This document shows positions 48,293-57,165 of a stretch of 64,000 nucleotides of DNA, piece by piece. The DNA lies in NCBI RefSeq assembly GCF_014201115.1, contig NZ_JACHDO010000001.1, positions 5,580,001 to 5,644,000 of the forward strand. Direction: 5' to 3'. A program made the position numbers and the translations under genes. The stretch comes from Nocardiopsis metallicus (GTDB taxonomy: Bacteria; Actinomycetota; Actinomycetes; Streptosporangiales; Streptosporangiaceae). The notes below the pieces were generated by a model. It did not search any database, was not told where the DNA came from, and saw nothing but the letters and a program-made list of their open reading frames with translations. Each line of letters opens with the position of its first letter. The stretch's first letter is position 1.

Positions 48293-50326
48293 GTGTCCGA
48301 AGTACTGGAGAGCTACGCACAGGGGTCGTGGTTCACCCCCGCGGACGAGGGCTCGCCGCTGGCCGACGCGAACACCGGCGAGACCGTCGCGCGGATCTCG
48401 AAGCACGGCCCCGACGTCGCGGCGATGATCGAGTACGCGCGTGAGGTCGGCGGCCCGGCAGTACGGGCTCTGACGTTCCACCAGCGGGCGAACATCCTCA
48501 AGGAGGTCGCCAAGCACCTCATGGGGTACAAGGACGAGTTCTACGCCCTCTCGTACCGGACCGGCGCGAACAAGCGCGACACCATGGTCGACGTGGACGG
48601 CGGCTTCGGCACGCTGTTCAGCTTCTCCAGCAAGGGTCGGCGCGAGCTGCCCAACTCGACGGTCATCCTGGACGGTCCGCTCGAACCGCTGAGCAAGGGC
48701 GGCACCTTCGTCGCACAGCACGTCTACACGTCGCGGCCGGGCGTCGCGGTGCAGATCAACGCCTTCAACTTCCCCGTCTGGGGCATGCTGGAGAAGCTCG
48801 CGCCGGCCTTCCTCGCGGGGCTTCCGAGCATCGTCAAGCCCGCCGGGCAGACCTCGTACCTGACGGTCGCGGTGGTGAAGCGGATGGTCGAGTCCGGCCT
48901 CATGCCCGAGGGGTCGATCCAGCTGTTGGTGGGCAGCCACCGGGGGCTGCTCGACAACCTGGGACCGCAGGACATCGTGGGCTTCACCGGGTCGGCGGCC
49001 ACGGGCGCGCTGCTGCGCAACCACCCGAACGTGGTCAGCGGCGGGGTCCAGCTGAACGTCGAGGCCGACTCGCTGAACTGCTCGATCCTCGGCCCGGACG
49101 TGAAGGCGGAGGACCCCGAGTTCGACCTGTACGTCAAGCAGGTCGTAGCGGAGATGACGGTCAAGGCGGGTCAGAAGTGCACCGCCATCCGCCGGGTCAT
49201 CGTGCCCTCGTCGATGGCCGAGGCCGTCACCGAGGCCCTCACCGACCGCCTGTCGAAGGTGGTCGTCGGTGCCGCCGACCACCCGGACGCCCGGATGGGC
49301 GCGCTGGTCTCCCTGGACCAGCGCGAGGAGGTCCGCAAGGCGGTCAAGGCCCTGCGCACCTCCAGTGAGCTGGTCTTCGGCGACCCGGACGCGGTCGAGG
49401 TGCTCGGCGCGGACGCGGAGACCGGCGCGTTCATGTCGCCGATCCTGCTGCGTGCCGAACCCGGCGCGAAGGAGCCGCACGACGTCGAGGCCTTCGGCCC
49501 GGTCAGCACGGTCATCACGTACGAGACCGTGGCCGAGGCCGTGGAACTCGCCGCGCGCGGACAGGGCAGCCTGGTCGGCTCGCTGGTCACCAATGACGAG
49601 GACGTCGCCCGTGAGGTCGTCCTGGGCGTCGCCCCCTGGCACGGCCGCGTCCTGGTGCTCAACCGGGACGACGCCAAGGAGTCCACCGGCCACGGCTCCC
49701 CGCTGCCGGTGCTGGTGCACGGCGGGCCGGGCCGCGCGGGCGGCGGCGAGGAGATGGGCGGTGTGCGCGGCGTCAAGCACCACATGCAGCGCACCGCCGT
49801 CCAGGGTTCCCCGGACATGCTCACCGCGATCACCGGCCAGTGGACCACGGGCTCGCGCCGCAGTGTGGGCGACGTGCACCCGTTCCGCAAGGACCTGAGC
49901 CAGCTGCGGATCGGCGACACCATCGAGTCGGCCGAGCGCGCGGTGACCCGCGCGGACATCGACCACTTCGCCGAGTTCACCGGTGACACGTTCTACGCGC
50001 ACACCGACGAGGAGGCCGCCGCCGCCAACCCGCTGTTCGGCGGGATCGTGGCGCACGGCTACCTGGTGGTGTCGCTGGCCGCGGGCCTGTTCGTGGACCC
50101 TGCCCCGGGCCCGGTGCTGGCCAACTTCGGCGTGGACCACCTGCGCTTCCTCACCCCGGTGAAGGAGGACGCGGTGATCAAGGTGACGCTGACCGCCAAG
50201 CAGATCACCCCGCGCACCAACGCCGAGTACGGCGAGGTCCGCTGGGACGCCGTGGTCACCGACCAGGACGGCGAGGCGGTCGCCACCTACGACGTCCTCA
50301 CCCTGGTGGCCAAGGGAGCGGAGTAG
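48293..50326 (+). CDS. paaZ: Phenylacetic acid degradation bifunctional protein PaaZ
   Basis: A 677-residue fusion, the usual PaaZ length. Residues 1-540 are an aldehyde dehydrogenase domain with catalytic Cys296 (KAGQKCTAIRR) and Glu257. Residues about 550-677 are a MaoC-like R-specific enoyl-CoA hydratase hot-dog domain (DHFAEFTGDTFYAHTDEEAA, NPLFGGIVAHGYL). PaaZ opens the oxepin-CoA ring and oxidises the resulting aldehyde in the aerobic phenylacetyl-CoA pathway. It connects to the upstream amine oxidase/aldehyde dehydrogenase module, which could supply phenylacetate. GTG start with GAGGAGAGG upstream. The other paa genes are not in the window. Confidence 0.95.
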   Translation: MSEVLESYAQGSWFTPADEGSPLADANTGETVARISKHGPDVAAMIEYAREVGGPAVRALTFHQRANILKEVAKHLMGYKDEFYALSYRTGANKRDTMVDVDGGFGTLFSFSSKGRRELPNSTVILDGPLEPLSKGGTFVAQHVYTSRPGVAVQINAFNFPVWGMLEKLAPAFLAGLPSIVKPAGQTSYLTVAVVKRMVESGLMPEGSIQLLVGSHRGLLDNLGPQDIVGFTGSAATGALLRNHPNVVSGGVQLNVEADSLNCSILGPDVKAEDPEFDLYVKQVVAEMTVKAGQKCTAIRRVIVPSSMAEAVTEALTDRLSKVVVGAADHPDARMGALVSLDQREEVRKAVKALRTSSELVFGDPDAVEVLGADAETGAFMSPILLRAEPGAKEPHDVEAFGPVSTVITYETVAEAVELAARGQGSLVGSLVTNDEDVAREVVLGVAPWHGRVLVLNRDDAKESTGHGSPLPVLVHGGPGRAGGGEEMGGVRGVKHHMQRTAVQGSPDMLTAITGQWTTGSRRSVGDVHPFRKDLSQLRIGDTIESAERAVTRADIDHFAEFTGDTFYAHTDEEAAAANPLFGGIVAHGYLVVSLAAGLFVDPAPGPVLANFGVDHLRFLTPVKEDAVIKVTLTAKQITPRTNAEYGEVRWDAVVTDQDGEAVATYDVLTLVAKGAE

Positions 50327-50345
50327 TCCGGAGCAGACACGCGTA

Positions 50346-50381
50346 CTGATCGACCTGTCGGTCTGTCGACAGGTCGATCAG
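50346..50381. terminator. Terminator between paaZ and the NmrA-like gene
   Basis: A 15-bp perfect stem (50346-50360 with 50367-50381) with a 6-nt loop, 20 bases after the paaZ stop. Confidence 0.88.
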
Positions 50382-50450
50382 GCGACATGCGGCGGTGCCC
50401 CCGAGAATCCGCCTTCTCGGGGTCGGGGGCACCGCCGTGTCCGCGGCCGA

Positions 50451-51380
50451 TCAGAGACCGGTCGGGCGCATGTGCTCCCCGGCCCAGGCGGCGAAGGAGG
50501 TCGTGGGGATCCCCAGGGCGTGCGCGAACTCCGGACGCGCGGGGGTGTCGACCTGGTTCATGTACTCGTGCGCGGCGGCGAGGGGCGCGAACATGCCGGC
50601 CGCGAGAGCCTCCTCCGCGCCCATGGACGGGGCGGCCAGTTCGACGCCCAGCGCGCTGGAGAGGACCCCGGCGACCTCGCTCATCGGCAGCCGGTCACCG
50701 GACAATTCCAAGGTGACCTGGTGGAAGCGTTCCGGGTCGGTGATCGCGGCCGCCGCGGCCGCTCCGATGTCCTCGACCGCGACCATGGCGAGGACGGTGT
50801 CGGGACGGAGGACGGTCAGCATGCGCAGTTCGGGGCCGGGGGTCAGCATGAAACCCTCGGACCGGTCGAAGTTCTCCATGAAGAAGCCCGGGCGCAGCAC
50901 CGCCCAGTGTTCGAACCCGGCCCCGCGGACCAGTTCCTCGAGCCCGAACTTGGTCTCGTAGTAGTGCTCCACGGCCTTCCAGCGCCCCTCCGCCCAGCCG
51001 GGTGCGTCCCGGTGGGTTCCGGCCCCTGAGACGGAGGTGTGCACGAACTGGGACACGCCCGCCTCCTGGGCGGCCCGAACGAGGTTGCTGCCGAAGACCC
51101 ACTCGGAGTCGCCCTCGATGTTGTTCATGTCGGGCATCTGCACCGAGAACACGGCGCGGACGCCGCGGGCCGCCTCGCGGACGGAGCCGACGTCGTAGAG
51201 GTCGCCCTTGACCAGCTCGGCGCCGAGTGCCTCCACCGCCTTGGCGCGCTCGGAGCCGGGATCGCGGACGAGGGCGCGCACGGGGACGCCCAGGGCGAGC
51301 AGGGCTCGGGCCGTGGCACCGCCCTGTCGTCCGGTGGCGCCCGTGACGAGTACAGGTGCGGTGTTCTGGTCTGTCGACAT
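50451..51380 (-). CDS. NmrA-family NAD(P)-binding protein
   Basis: A 309-residue atypical SDR with GATGRQGGATA (about 14-24), then GDLYDVGSV and FSVQMPDMNNIEG. The HSCARG/NmrA type binds NADP and often lacks catalytic activity. It is divergent from the AcrR-like regulator whose operator elements fill the shared gap, so it is its probable target. Confidence 0.88.
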   Translation of the reverse strand: MSTDQNTAPVLVTGATGRQGGATARALLALGVPVRALVRDPGSERAKAVEALGAELVKGDLYDVGSVREAARGVRAVFSVQMPDMNNIEGDSEWVFGSNLVRAAQEAGVSQFVHTSVSGAGTHRDAPGWAEGRWKAVEHYYETKFGLEELVRGAGFEHWAVLRPGFFMENFDRSEGFMLTPGPELRMLTVLRPDTVLAMVAVEDIGAAAAAAITDPERFHQVTLELSGDRLPMSEVAGVLSSALGVELAAPSMGAEEALAAGMFAPLAAAHEYMNQVDTPARPEFAHALGIPTTSFAAWAGEHMRPTGL

Positions 51381-51390
51381 ATTCTTCCCC

Positions 51391-51447
51391 TAAACGGAGG
51401 GACTCCCCATTTACACTTCGGTACAATATGGGGGCACTCCCCGTTTA
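51391..51447. promoter_or_regulatory. Dual operator in the NmrA/TetR divergent promoter
   Basis: TAAACGGaGgGactCCCC at 51391-51408 and the inverted TAAACGGgGaGtgCCCCC at 51447-51430 are two related dyads (13 of 18 positions alike). They flank a TACAAT -10 hexamer (51422-51427) of the plus-strand regulator gene. Confidence 0.6.
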
Positions 51448-51469
51448 TGCAAACCCTGAGGTGGTCGAC

Positions 51470-52072
51470 TTGTCCGCAAGCAGTCCGAAGCCCACGCGCG
51501 CACCTCATCCGATGCGCGCCGACGCCCGGCGCAACTACGAGCGGATCCTCGCCGCCGCCGAGGCGGTCGTGGCCAGGCACGGGGCCGACGCCTCCTTCGA
51601 GGAGATCGCCCGAACCTCCGGTGTGGGATCGGCCACGGTGTACCGCCACTTCCCCACCCGGAGCGCACTGCTCGAAGAGGTCTTCCACGAGCGGGTGGCG
51701 GCCCTCGCTGACCGTGCCCGGGTTCTGGCCGACAGCGGTGACGCCCGGACCGTGCTCACCGCGTGGTTGGGGGAGGTCTGCAGCTACCTCACGTCGGCCA
51801 ATGGCCTGGCCGCCGCCCTGGCCATGACGGACGACACCTTCAAGGACCCGGACACGAGAAGCTGCTTCGCGTCGCTGGCCGACGCGGGCGCGCCGCTCCT
51901 GCAGCGCGCCGTCGAGGAGGGGGCGGCCCGTCCCTCAGCTGACATCCGGGACCTTCTGGTCCTGGCCAACGGCATCTCGCTGGCCACGGAGCACCACGAG
52001 GACAACGCGGCCGAGGCCCAGCGCCTCCTGCTCCAGTTCACCGAGGGGATCTGGTCACCCGCCCGGAGCTGA
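51470..52072 (+). CDS. TetR/AcrR-family transcriptional regulator
   Basis: A 200-residue regulator: N-terminal TetR HTH (about 19-65, RNYERILAAAEAVVARHGAD, FEEIARTSGVGSATVYRHFPTR) and a C-terminal ligand domain typical of SbtR-like regulators. The TTG at 51470 is preferred because AGGTGG precedes it; the ATG at 51428 falls right on the -10 box. It probably represses itself and the divergent NmrA-like gene. Confidence 0.85.
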   Translation: MSASSPKPTRAPHPMRADARRNYERILAAAEAVVARHGADASFEEIARTSGVGSATVYRHFPTRSALLEEVFHERVAALADRARVLADSGDARTVLTAWLGEVCSYLTSANGLAAALAMTDDTFKDPDTRSCFASLADAGAPLLQRAVEEGAARPSADIRDLLVLANGISLATEHHEDNAAEAQRLLLQFTEGIWSPARS

Positions 52073-52125
52073 CGTCCTCCCGTTCCGGGGCTGGTGCCAC
52101 TGGCATACTGATGGCCCGACACAGT

Positions 52126-52165
52126 GCCAGCTCCGAGAACACCGCGCCGGCTCCGAGAACACCGC
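52126..52165 (+). repeat. 20-bp tandem duplication
   Basis: gccagctccgagaacaccgc is followed by an almost identical copy, in the gap upstream of the SRPBCC gene. Confidence 0.8.
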
Positions 52166-52189
52166 CGGCACTCGGGCAAAGGGGAGACC

Positions 52190-52666
52190 GTGAGAGAGCG
52201 TGACCGGAGCGTGCGGCCCAGGCGCACCACGAAACTGCGGGTGGTCGAGGACTTCGCCGCGCCGCCGGAGCGGGTTTTCGCACTGGTCCAGAGCGAGGCG
52301 GGCTTCCTGGACGCCATGCCGCCCGGGGTGGAGGTCCTGCAATGGCCGGAACGCTTCGGCCGGGGCGAGGTCCTGGACCTGCGCTGGGGCGCGGCCGGGG
52401 TGTTCCCGGTGCGCTGGACCGCCGTCATCGACGCCTACGAGGAGGGGCGGTCGTTCAGCGACCTCCAGGTGCGCGGTCCGTTCCGCTACTGGCGGCACAC
52501 CCACACCGTCGAGCCGCACGGTTCCGGTACCCGGCACACGGACCTGGTGGAGATCAGCACGGGCCTGGGCCCGGCGGGCGACCTCGCCGCCGCCGTGGGC
52601 GTCCGTGGCGCCTTCGGCCCGAGGCTCGAACGAATGCACGCGGCCCTGGCAGGCGGTCGGACATGA
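52190..52666 (+). CDS. SRPBCC (polyketide cyclase/dehydrase-like) family protein
   Basis: A 158-residue START-like protein (TTKLRVVEDFAAPPERVFAL, then alternating strands and a long C-terminal helix LAAAVGVRGAFGPRLERMHA). Such proteins hold hydrophobic ligands. GTG start follows AAGGGGAG. Ligand unknown. Confidence 0.83.
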   Translation: MRERDRSVRPRRTTKLRVVEDFAAPPERVFALVQSEAGFLDAMPPGVEVLQWPERFGRGEVLDLRWGAAGVFPVRWTAVIDAYEEGRSFSDLQVRGPFRYWRHTHTVEPHGSGTRHTDLVEISTGLGPAGDLAAAVGVRGAFGPRLERMHAALAGGRT

Positions 52667-52670
52667 GGCA

Positions 52671-52702
52671 GCGCCCCGGAGGTGCCGACTCCTCCGGGGC
52701 GC
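52671..52702. terminator. Terminator between the SRPBCC gene and bkdC
   Basis: A 12-bp perfect stem (52671-52682 with 52691-52702) with an 8-nt loop, directly after the stop codon of the SRPBCC gene and before the convergent E2 gene. Confidence 0.87.
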
Positions 52703-52722
52703 TCGTTATCCCCGAACCCGGC

Positions 52723-54120
52723 TCACAGGTGAGCGATGGCCCCGGCCGGGTTCTCCATGGCGTCGGCGACGACGCGCATGAAGCCTGCCGCCGCGCCGCC
52801 GTCGCAGACGCGGTGGTCGAAGGCGAACGACAGCTGGGTGACCTTGCGGACCGTGAGCTCACCGTCCACCACCCAGGGGCGGTCGATGATCCGGCCGATG
52901 CCGAGGATCGCGACCTGCGGGTGGTTGATGATGGCGGCGCTGCCGTCCACACGGAGCGAACCGAAGTTGTTCAGCGTGAACGTGCCGCCGGTGAGCTGGG
53001 CCGGGGTGGCCTTGCCCTCGCGGGCCAGCCGGGTGAGCCCCTTGATCTCGGTGTCCAGCTCGGCGGTGGTCAACTTGTGCGCGCCCATCACGGCCGGGGC
53101 GACCAGGCCGCGGTCGGTCTGGACGGCCAGGCCGAGGTTGACGCCGTCGTACTGGACGAGCTCCTCTCGCTCGGTGTCCACCAGGCCATTGAGCTCCGGG
53201 TAGGCGCGCAGACCGGCGAGCACGAACCGCGCCACGTAGGCGAGCAGGCCCGGCCCCTCCGGGTCGGACCGGCGCAGGCGCACCAGTTCGGTGGCGTCCA
53301 CGTCCACCCACACGGTGGCCTCGGGGATCTCGCTGCGGCTGCGCGTGAGCGAGGCGGACACGGCCTTGCGGAAGGTGCCCATCGGGACCCGCTGGGACTC
53401 GGTGAGACCGGTGCGGGTGTCGATCGCGCCCGGCTCGACCGGAGCGGGCCCGGCTGCCGGAGCGTCCGGAGCGGGGGCCGCGATCGGGGCGGACGGGGCC
53501 GGAGCGGTGTTGGCACCGGCCGCCTCGATCGCGGAGCGTACGTCGCGGCGGGTGATCAGGCCACCCGGGCCGCTGCCCTCGATGTCGGCCACACGCAGTC
53601 CGGCCTCGCGGGCTAGCTGGCGGACCAGCGGCGAGGTGACCAGCGGGACCCGGCGCACCGGGGTGGTCGGGAGGGGTGCCGCCGGGGCGGGCGGCTGGGC
53701 GCCGCGCGCCGGGGGGCGGTTGCGCGGACGGCGGCGGCGACCGGAGCCCGTGGACTCGGGGGTGCCGTAGCCGATCAGGACGTTGCCCGACCCCGAACCC
53801 GCGCGCTCCTCCTCGCGGTAGCGCTCACCGGCGGCGTCGCCCTCGGCAGCCGGGGCGGACTCGGCGGGGGCGACGGGCACGGCGGTGTCCACTGTGATCA
53901 GCGGCTTTCCGACCGCCAGGACCTCGCCCTCCTCGCCGTGCAGGACGCTGACCGTCCCGGCGAAGGGCGAGGGGACCTCGACGATGGACTTGGCGGTCTC
54001 CACCTCGACGATCGGCTGGTCCAGGGTGACGGTGTCGCCGACGGCGACCAGCCACTTGACCACCTCGGCCTCGGTGAGGCCCTCTCCCAGGTCGGGGAGG
54101 TCGAAGATCCGGGTCGTCAC
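52723..54120 (-). CDS. bkdC: 2-oxoacid dehydrogenase E2 (dihydrolipoamide acyltransferase)
   Basis: A 465-residue E2 with one lipoyl domain (1-78; lipoylated Lys44 in VEVETAKSIVEV), an Arg/Pro-rich linker, a peripheral-subunit-binding domain (about 160-195, VTSPLVRQLAREAGLRVADI), a Pro/Ala linker, and the catalytic domain (about 240-465) ending with the active-site FDHRVCDGG. It transfers acyl groups from lipoate to CoA. Its GTG start overlaps the E1-beta stop. The E1 layout suggests the branched-chain 2-oxoacid complex. Confidence 0.92.
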   Translation of the reverse strand: MTTRIFDLPDLGEGLTEAEVVKWLVAVGDTVTLDQPIVEVETAKSIVEVPSPFAGTVSVLHGEEGEVLAVGKPLITVDTAVPVAPAESAPAAEGDAAGERYREEERAGSGSGNVLIGYGTPESTGSGRRRRPRNRPPARGAQPPAPAAPLPTTPVRRVPLVTSPLVRQLAREAGLRVADIEGSGPGGLITRRDVRSAIEAAGANTAPAPSAPIAAPAPDAPAAGPAPVEPGAIDTRTGLTESQRVPMGTFRKAVSASLTRSRSEIPEATVWVDVDATELVRLRRSDPEGPGLLAYVARFVLAGLRAYPELNGLVDTEREELVQYDGVNLGLAVQTDRGLVAPAVMGAHKLTTAELDTEIKGLTRLAREGKATPAQLTGGTFTLNNFGSLRVDGSAAIINHPQVAILGIGRIIDRPWVVDGELTVRKVTQLSFAFDHRVCDGGAAAGFMRVVADAMENPAGAIAHL

Positions 54121-55103
54121 TGGTCCTCCCACTGCAGGTCGTCGACGGCGTCGAGGATGCGGTCCACGCTCGGCAGCTGGAAGCGCTCCAGCTTGGGCGG
54201 GGGGAAGGGGATGTCGAAACCGGTCACCCGGCGGACCGGGGCGGCCAGCGAGTGGAAGCAGCGTTCGGTCACGCGGGCGACGATCTCCGAGGCGACGCTG
54301 GCGTAACCGCTGGCCTCGGCGACCACCACGGCGCGCCCGGTCGAGCGGACGGCGGCGCAGACGGTCTCGTCGTCGAAGGGCACGACCGAGCGCACGTCCA
54401 CGACCTGGAGGCTGCGGCCCTCCTGGGCGGCTGCCTCGGCGGCCTCCAGCGCGGTGGGCACGGACGGCCCGTAGGCGATGAGGGTGGCGTCGGTGCCCTC
54501 GCGGCGGACCACGGCCCTGCCGATCCCGGGGGCGGGGCGGTCGAAGTCGACCTCCTCCTTGGCCCAGTAGAGCTTCTTGGGCTCCATGAAGACCACGGGA
54601 TCGGGGGAGGCGATGGCCTCGCGCAGCAGGTAGTAGGCGTCCTCCGGGGTGGCCGGGGTGACGACCTTCAGGCCCGGGGTGTGGGCGTAGTAGGCCTCGG
54701 AGGAGTCGCAGTGGTGCTCCACGCCGCCGATGCCGCCCGCGAAGGGGACGCGGATGACCATCGGCAGGCCGACCTTGCCGCGGGTGCGGTTGCGGGTCTT
54801 GGCGACGTGGCTGGCGATCTGTTCGAAGGCCGGGTAGGCGAAGGCGTCGAACTGCATCTCGACCACCGGGCGCATGCCGTTCATCGCCATGCCCACGGCC
54901 ATGCCGACGATGCCGGACTCGGCGAGCGGGGTGTCGAAGCAGCGGTCCTCGCCGAACTCGGCGGTCAGGCCGTCGGTGATGCGGAAGACACCGCCGAGGG
55001 GGCCGACGTCCTCGCCGAATACGTAGACGGAGGGGTCCTGATCGAGGGAGTCGCGCAGCGCCCGGTTGAGCGCCTGCGCCATGGAGAGCTTCTCGGTCGC
55101 CAT
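54117..55103 (-). CDS. bkdB: 2-oxoacid dehydrogenase E1 beta subunit
   Basis: A 328-residue transketolase-like protein (VYVFGEDVGPLGGVFRITDGL, FDTPLAESGIVGMAVGMAM, E1-beta C-terminal VRRVTGFDIPFPPPKLE). It forms the heterotetrameric E1 with the alpha subunit, whose gene ends 2 bp upstream. Separate alpha and beta subunits favour a branched-chain 2-oxoacid dehydrogenase over the homodimeric pyruvate type. Confidence 0.93.
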   Translation of the reverse strand: MATEKLSMAQALNRALRDSLDQDPSVYVFGEDVGPLGGVFRITDGLTAEFGEDRCFDTPLAESGIVGMAVGMAMNGMRPVVEMQFDAFAYPAFEQIASHVAKTRNRTRGKVGLPMVIRVPFAGGIGGVEHHCDSSEAYYAHTPGLKVVTPATPEDAYYLLREAIASPDPVVFMEPKKLYWAKEEVDFDRPAPGIGRAVVRREGTDATLIAYGPSVPTALEAAEAAAQEGRSLQVVDVRSVVPFDDETVCAAVRSTGRAVVVAEASGYASVASEIVARVTERCFHSLAAPVRRVTGFDIPFPPPKLERFQLPSVDRILDAVDDLQWEDQ

Positions 55104-55105
55104 GT

Positions 55106-56191
55106 TCAGTTGCCCTCTCTGCTCAGTTCGTCGGCCAGGAAGGCGGCCTGCTCGGTCAGCTGCGGGGTGGGTTCGGCGAACACGTGCGCGAACAGCTCGG
55201 CGCCGTTCGGTTCGATGTCCTTGTTGACGCCCTCACGCATGTGGGCGGCGACCTTCTCCGCCTGCTCGGCGATCTCGGCCTGCCGGGCCTTGGTGAGCAC
55301 GCGCTTCTTCTTGAGGTAGGTCTCCATCCGCAGCAGGGGGTCCCGGGCCACCCACGGGTCGACCTCCTCCTCACTGCGGTAGCGGGAGGCGTCGTCGGCG
55401 TTGGTGTGCGCCTGCATCCGGTAGGTGTGTCCCTCGACCAGCTGCGGGCCCTCGCCGGAGCGGGCGGCCTCGACGGCGCGCTCCAGGACGGCGAGGACGG
55501 CGGCGGCGTCGTTGCCGTCCACGCGCTCACCGTTGACGCCGTACCCGACGCCCTTGTGGGCGAGGGAGGGGGCCGCGCTCTGCTTGGCCAGGGGCACGGA
55601 GATCGCGTACTCGTTGTTCTGCACGAAGAACACGACCGGCGCCTTGAACACGGCGGCGAAGTTCAGGGCCTCGTGGAAGTCGCCCTCGCTGGTGGCGCCG
55701 TCGCCGCACAGCGCCATGACCACGGTGTCCTCGCCGCGCAGGCGGGCGGCGTGGGCGACGCCGACTGCGTGCAGGAGCTGGGTGGCGAGCGGGGTGGCCT
55801 GGGAGGCGACGTTGTGGGCGTAGGGGTCGTAGCCCGCGTGCCAGTCGCCCTTGAGCAGGGTGAGGACCTCGACGGGGTCGACGCCGCGCGCGATGACGGC
55901 GGCGGTGTCGCGGTAGGTCGGGAAGAGCCAGTCGCCGTCGGCCAGCGCGAGCGCGGCGCCGGTCTGGCAGGCCTCCTGGCCGTGGGAGGAGGGGTAGACG
56001 GCGAGGCGGCCCTGGCGGACGAGGGCGCTGGCCTGGTCGTTGACCCGACGGCCGATCACCAGGGAGGTGTAGGCCTCGAGGAGGCGCTGGGAGTCGGGCA
56101 TCCGCAGGTCGGTGCCGACGACCGGTACTCCTGACTCGTCGAGCAGCTGGAGCGGCTGCTCGGAGGGGAGTAGGCCCTGGTGTTCAGCCAT
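55106..56191 (-). CDS. bkdA: 2-oxoacid dehydrogenase E1 alpha subunit
   Basis: A 361-residue thiamine-diphosphate subunit with the cofactor motif GDGATSEGDFHEALNFA ... NN, and the E1-alpha phosphorylation-loop region YRMQAHTNADDASRYR. The ATG at 56191 is preceded by GGAGG. First gene of the operon bkdA-bkdB-bkdC; an E3 (lipoamide dehydrogenase) gene is not in the window. In actinomycetes this complex supplies branched starters for fatty acid synthesis as well as valine, leucine and isoleucine breakdown. Confidence 0.92.
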   Translation of the reverse strand: MAEHQGLLPSEQPLQLLDESGVPVVGTDLRMPDSQRLLEAYTSLVIGRRVNDQASALVRQGRLAVYPSSHGQEACQTGAALALADGDWLFPTYRDTAAVIARGVDPVEVLTLLKGDWHAGYDPYAHNVASQATPLATQLLHAVGVAHAARLRGEDTVVMALCGDGATSEGDFHEALNFAAVFKAPVVFFVQNNEYAISVPLAKQSAAPSLAHKGVGYGVNGERVDGNDAAAVLAVLERAVEAARSGEGPQLVEGHTYRMQAHTNADDASRYRSEEEVDPWVARDPLLRMETYLKKKRVLTKARQAEIAEQAEKVAAHMREGVNKDIEPNGAELFAHVFAEPTPQLTEQAAFLADELSREGN

Positions 56192-56530
56192 GCTGCGACC
56201 TCCTGGTTCACGGAAGATATGTACAGGGACATGGTGCTGTTTCCGACCATCTGTTCGCCACAAACCAGGAGGAATCAAGAAAATGTCGCGAGAGTTCCCA
56301 GATTTTTGAGCATTTTGTCCGAAAATGTGACCCAAGACACCGCTCTCGGTGGACATGTGGCCCAGGACTCAGTGCCGGGTGACCCTCGCCGCTCGCACGC
56401 CCCGCGGACACCCCGCACCGCCGACCGGGTGTTCGGGCGTCGTTAGCATGTAGCGGTGCCGCGAGCGGCCTGACCTGCGAGGCGCCGGGCGCACACCACT
56501 CCAGCAGGGACTTCAGGGGGAAACCAGACC
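56192..56530. promoter_or_regulatory. Divergent region between bkdA and the phosphoribosyltransferase gene
   Basis: A 339-bp gap. The bkdA-proximal part is comparatively AT-rich and includes CATTTT-N5-AAAATG (56311-56327), a possible regulator site. No ORF was found. Confidence 0.5.
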
Positions 56531-57028
56531 GTGAGCGACGAGCGCGAGAACCTGACCTACGAGCTCTTCGGCACCGCGATGCGGGACATGGCCCGGGCGA
56601 TCGCCGACGACGGGTACGAGCCCGACATCATCCTGTCCATCGCCCGGGGCGGCCTCTTCGTCGCCGGAGGCCTGGGTTACGCCCTCGACGTCAAGAACCT
56701 GCACGTGATGAACGTGGAGTTCTACACGGGTGTGGGCACCACGCTGGACATGCCCGTCATGCTGCCGCCGGTGCCCAACGTGGTCGACCTGAGCAAGAAG
56801 AAGGTCCTGGTCGCCGACGACGTCGCCGACACCGGCAAGACGCTCAAACTGGTGCACGACTTCTGCGCCGAGCACACCGCCGAGGTGCGCAGCGCGGTCA
56901 TCTACGAGAAGCCGCAGTCGCTGGTCAAGTGCGAGTACGTGTGGAAGCACACCGACCGCTGGATCAACTTCCCGTGGTCGGTGGAGCCCCCGGTCGTGCA
57001 CCGCGAGGACCAGGTGCGCGACGCCTAG
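56531..57028 (+). CDS. Phosphoribosyltransferase (purine salvage type)
   Basis: A 165-residue type I PRTase with the PRPP-binding motif VLVADDVADTGKTL (about 94-107) and IARGGLFVAGGLGYAL earlier. The layout resembles xanthine-guanine or hypoxanthine phosphoribosyltransferases of actinobacteria, but the base is not certain. GTG start. The stop codon TAG (57026-57028) forms part of the 4-bp CTAG target duplication of the following insertion sequence. Confidence 0.88.
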   Translation: MSDERENLTYELFGTAMRDMARAIADDGYEPDIILSIARGGLFVAGGLGYALDVKNLHVMNVEFYTGVGTTLDMPVMLPPVPNVVDLSKKKVLVADDVADTGKTLKLVHDFCAEHTAEVRSAVIYEKPQSLVKCEYVWKHTDRWINFPWSVEPPVVHREDQVRDA

Positions 57029-57045
57029 CTTGGCGTTTAACCTCG

Positions 57046-57079
57046 AGCCCGTGACCGGATACCGTCCCGGTCACGGGCT
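57046..57079 (+). terminator. Inward hairpin at the left end of the insertion sequence
   Basis: AGCCCGTGACCGG pairs perfectly with CCGGTCACGGGCT around an 8-nt loop. Sited between the terminal repeat and the transposase gene, it probably stops read-through from the phosphoribosyltransferase gene. Confidence 0.7.
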
Positions 57080-57165
57080 TCGTTGTTTCCCGGACAGCAC
57101 AACGGCCTTCGCGTGATCATGTGCTTCAACCACGAACACACCTGATCACAACGAAGGCCGTCACC

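Noticed and set aside
48233-50140. A 635-codon minus-strand frame opposite paaZ
   Set aside because: It is His/Arg/Val-rich shadow of a clear PaaZ coding sequence.
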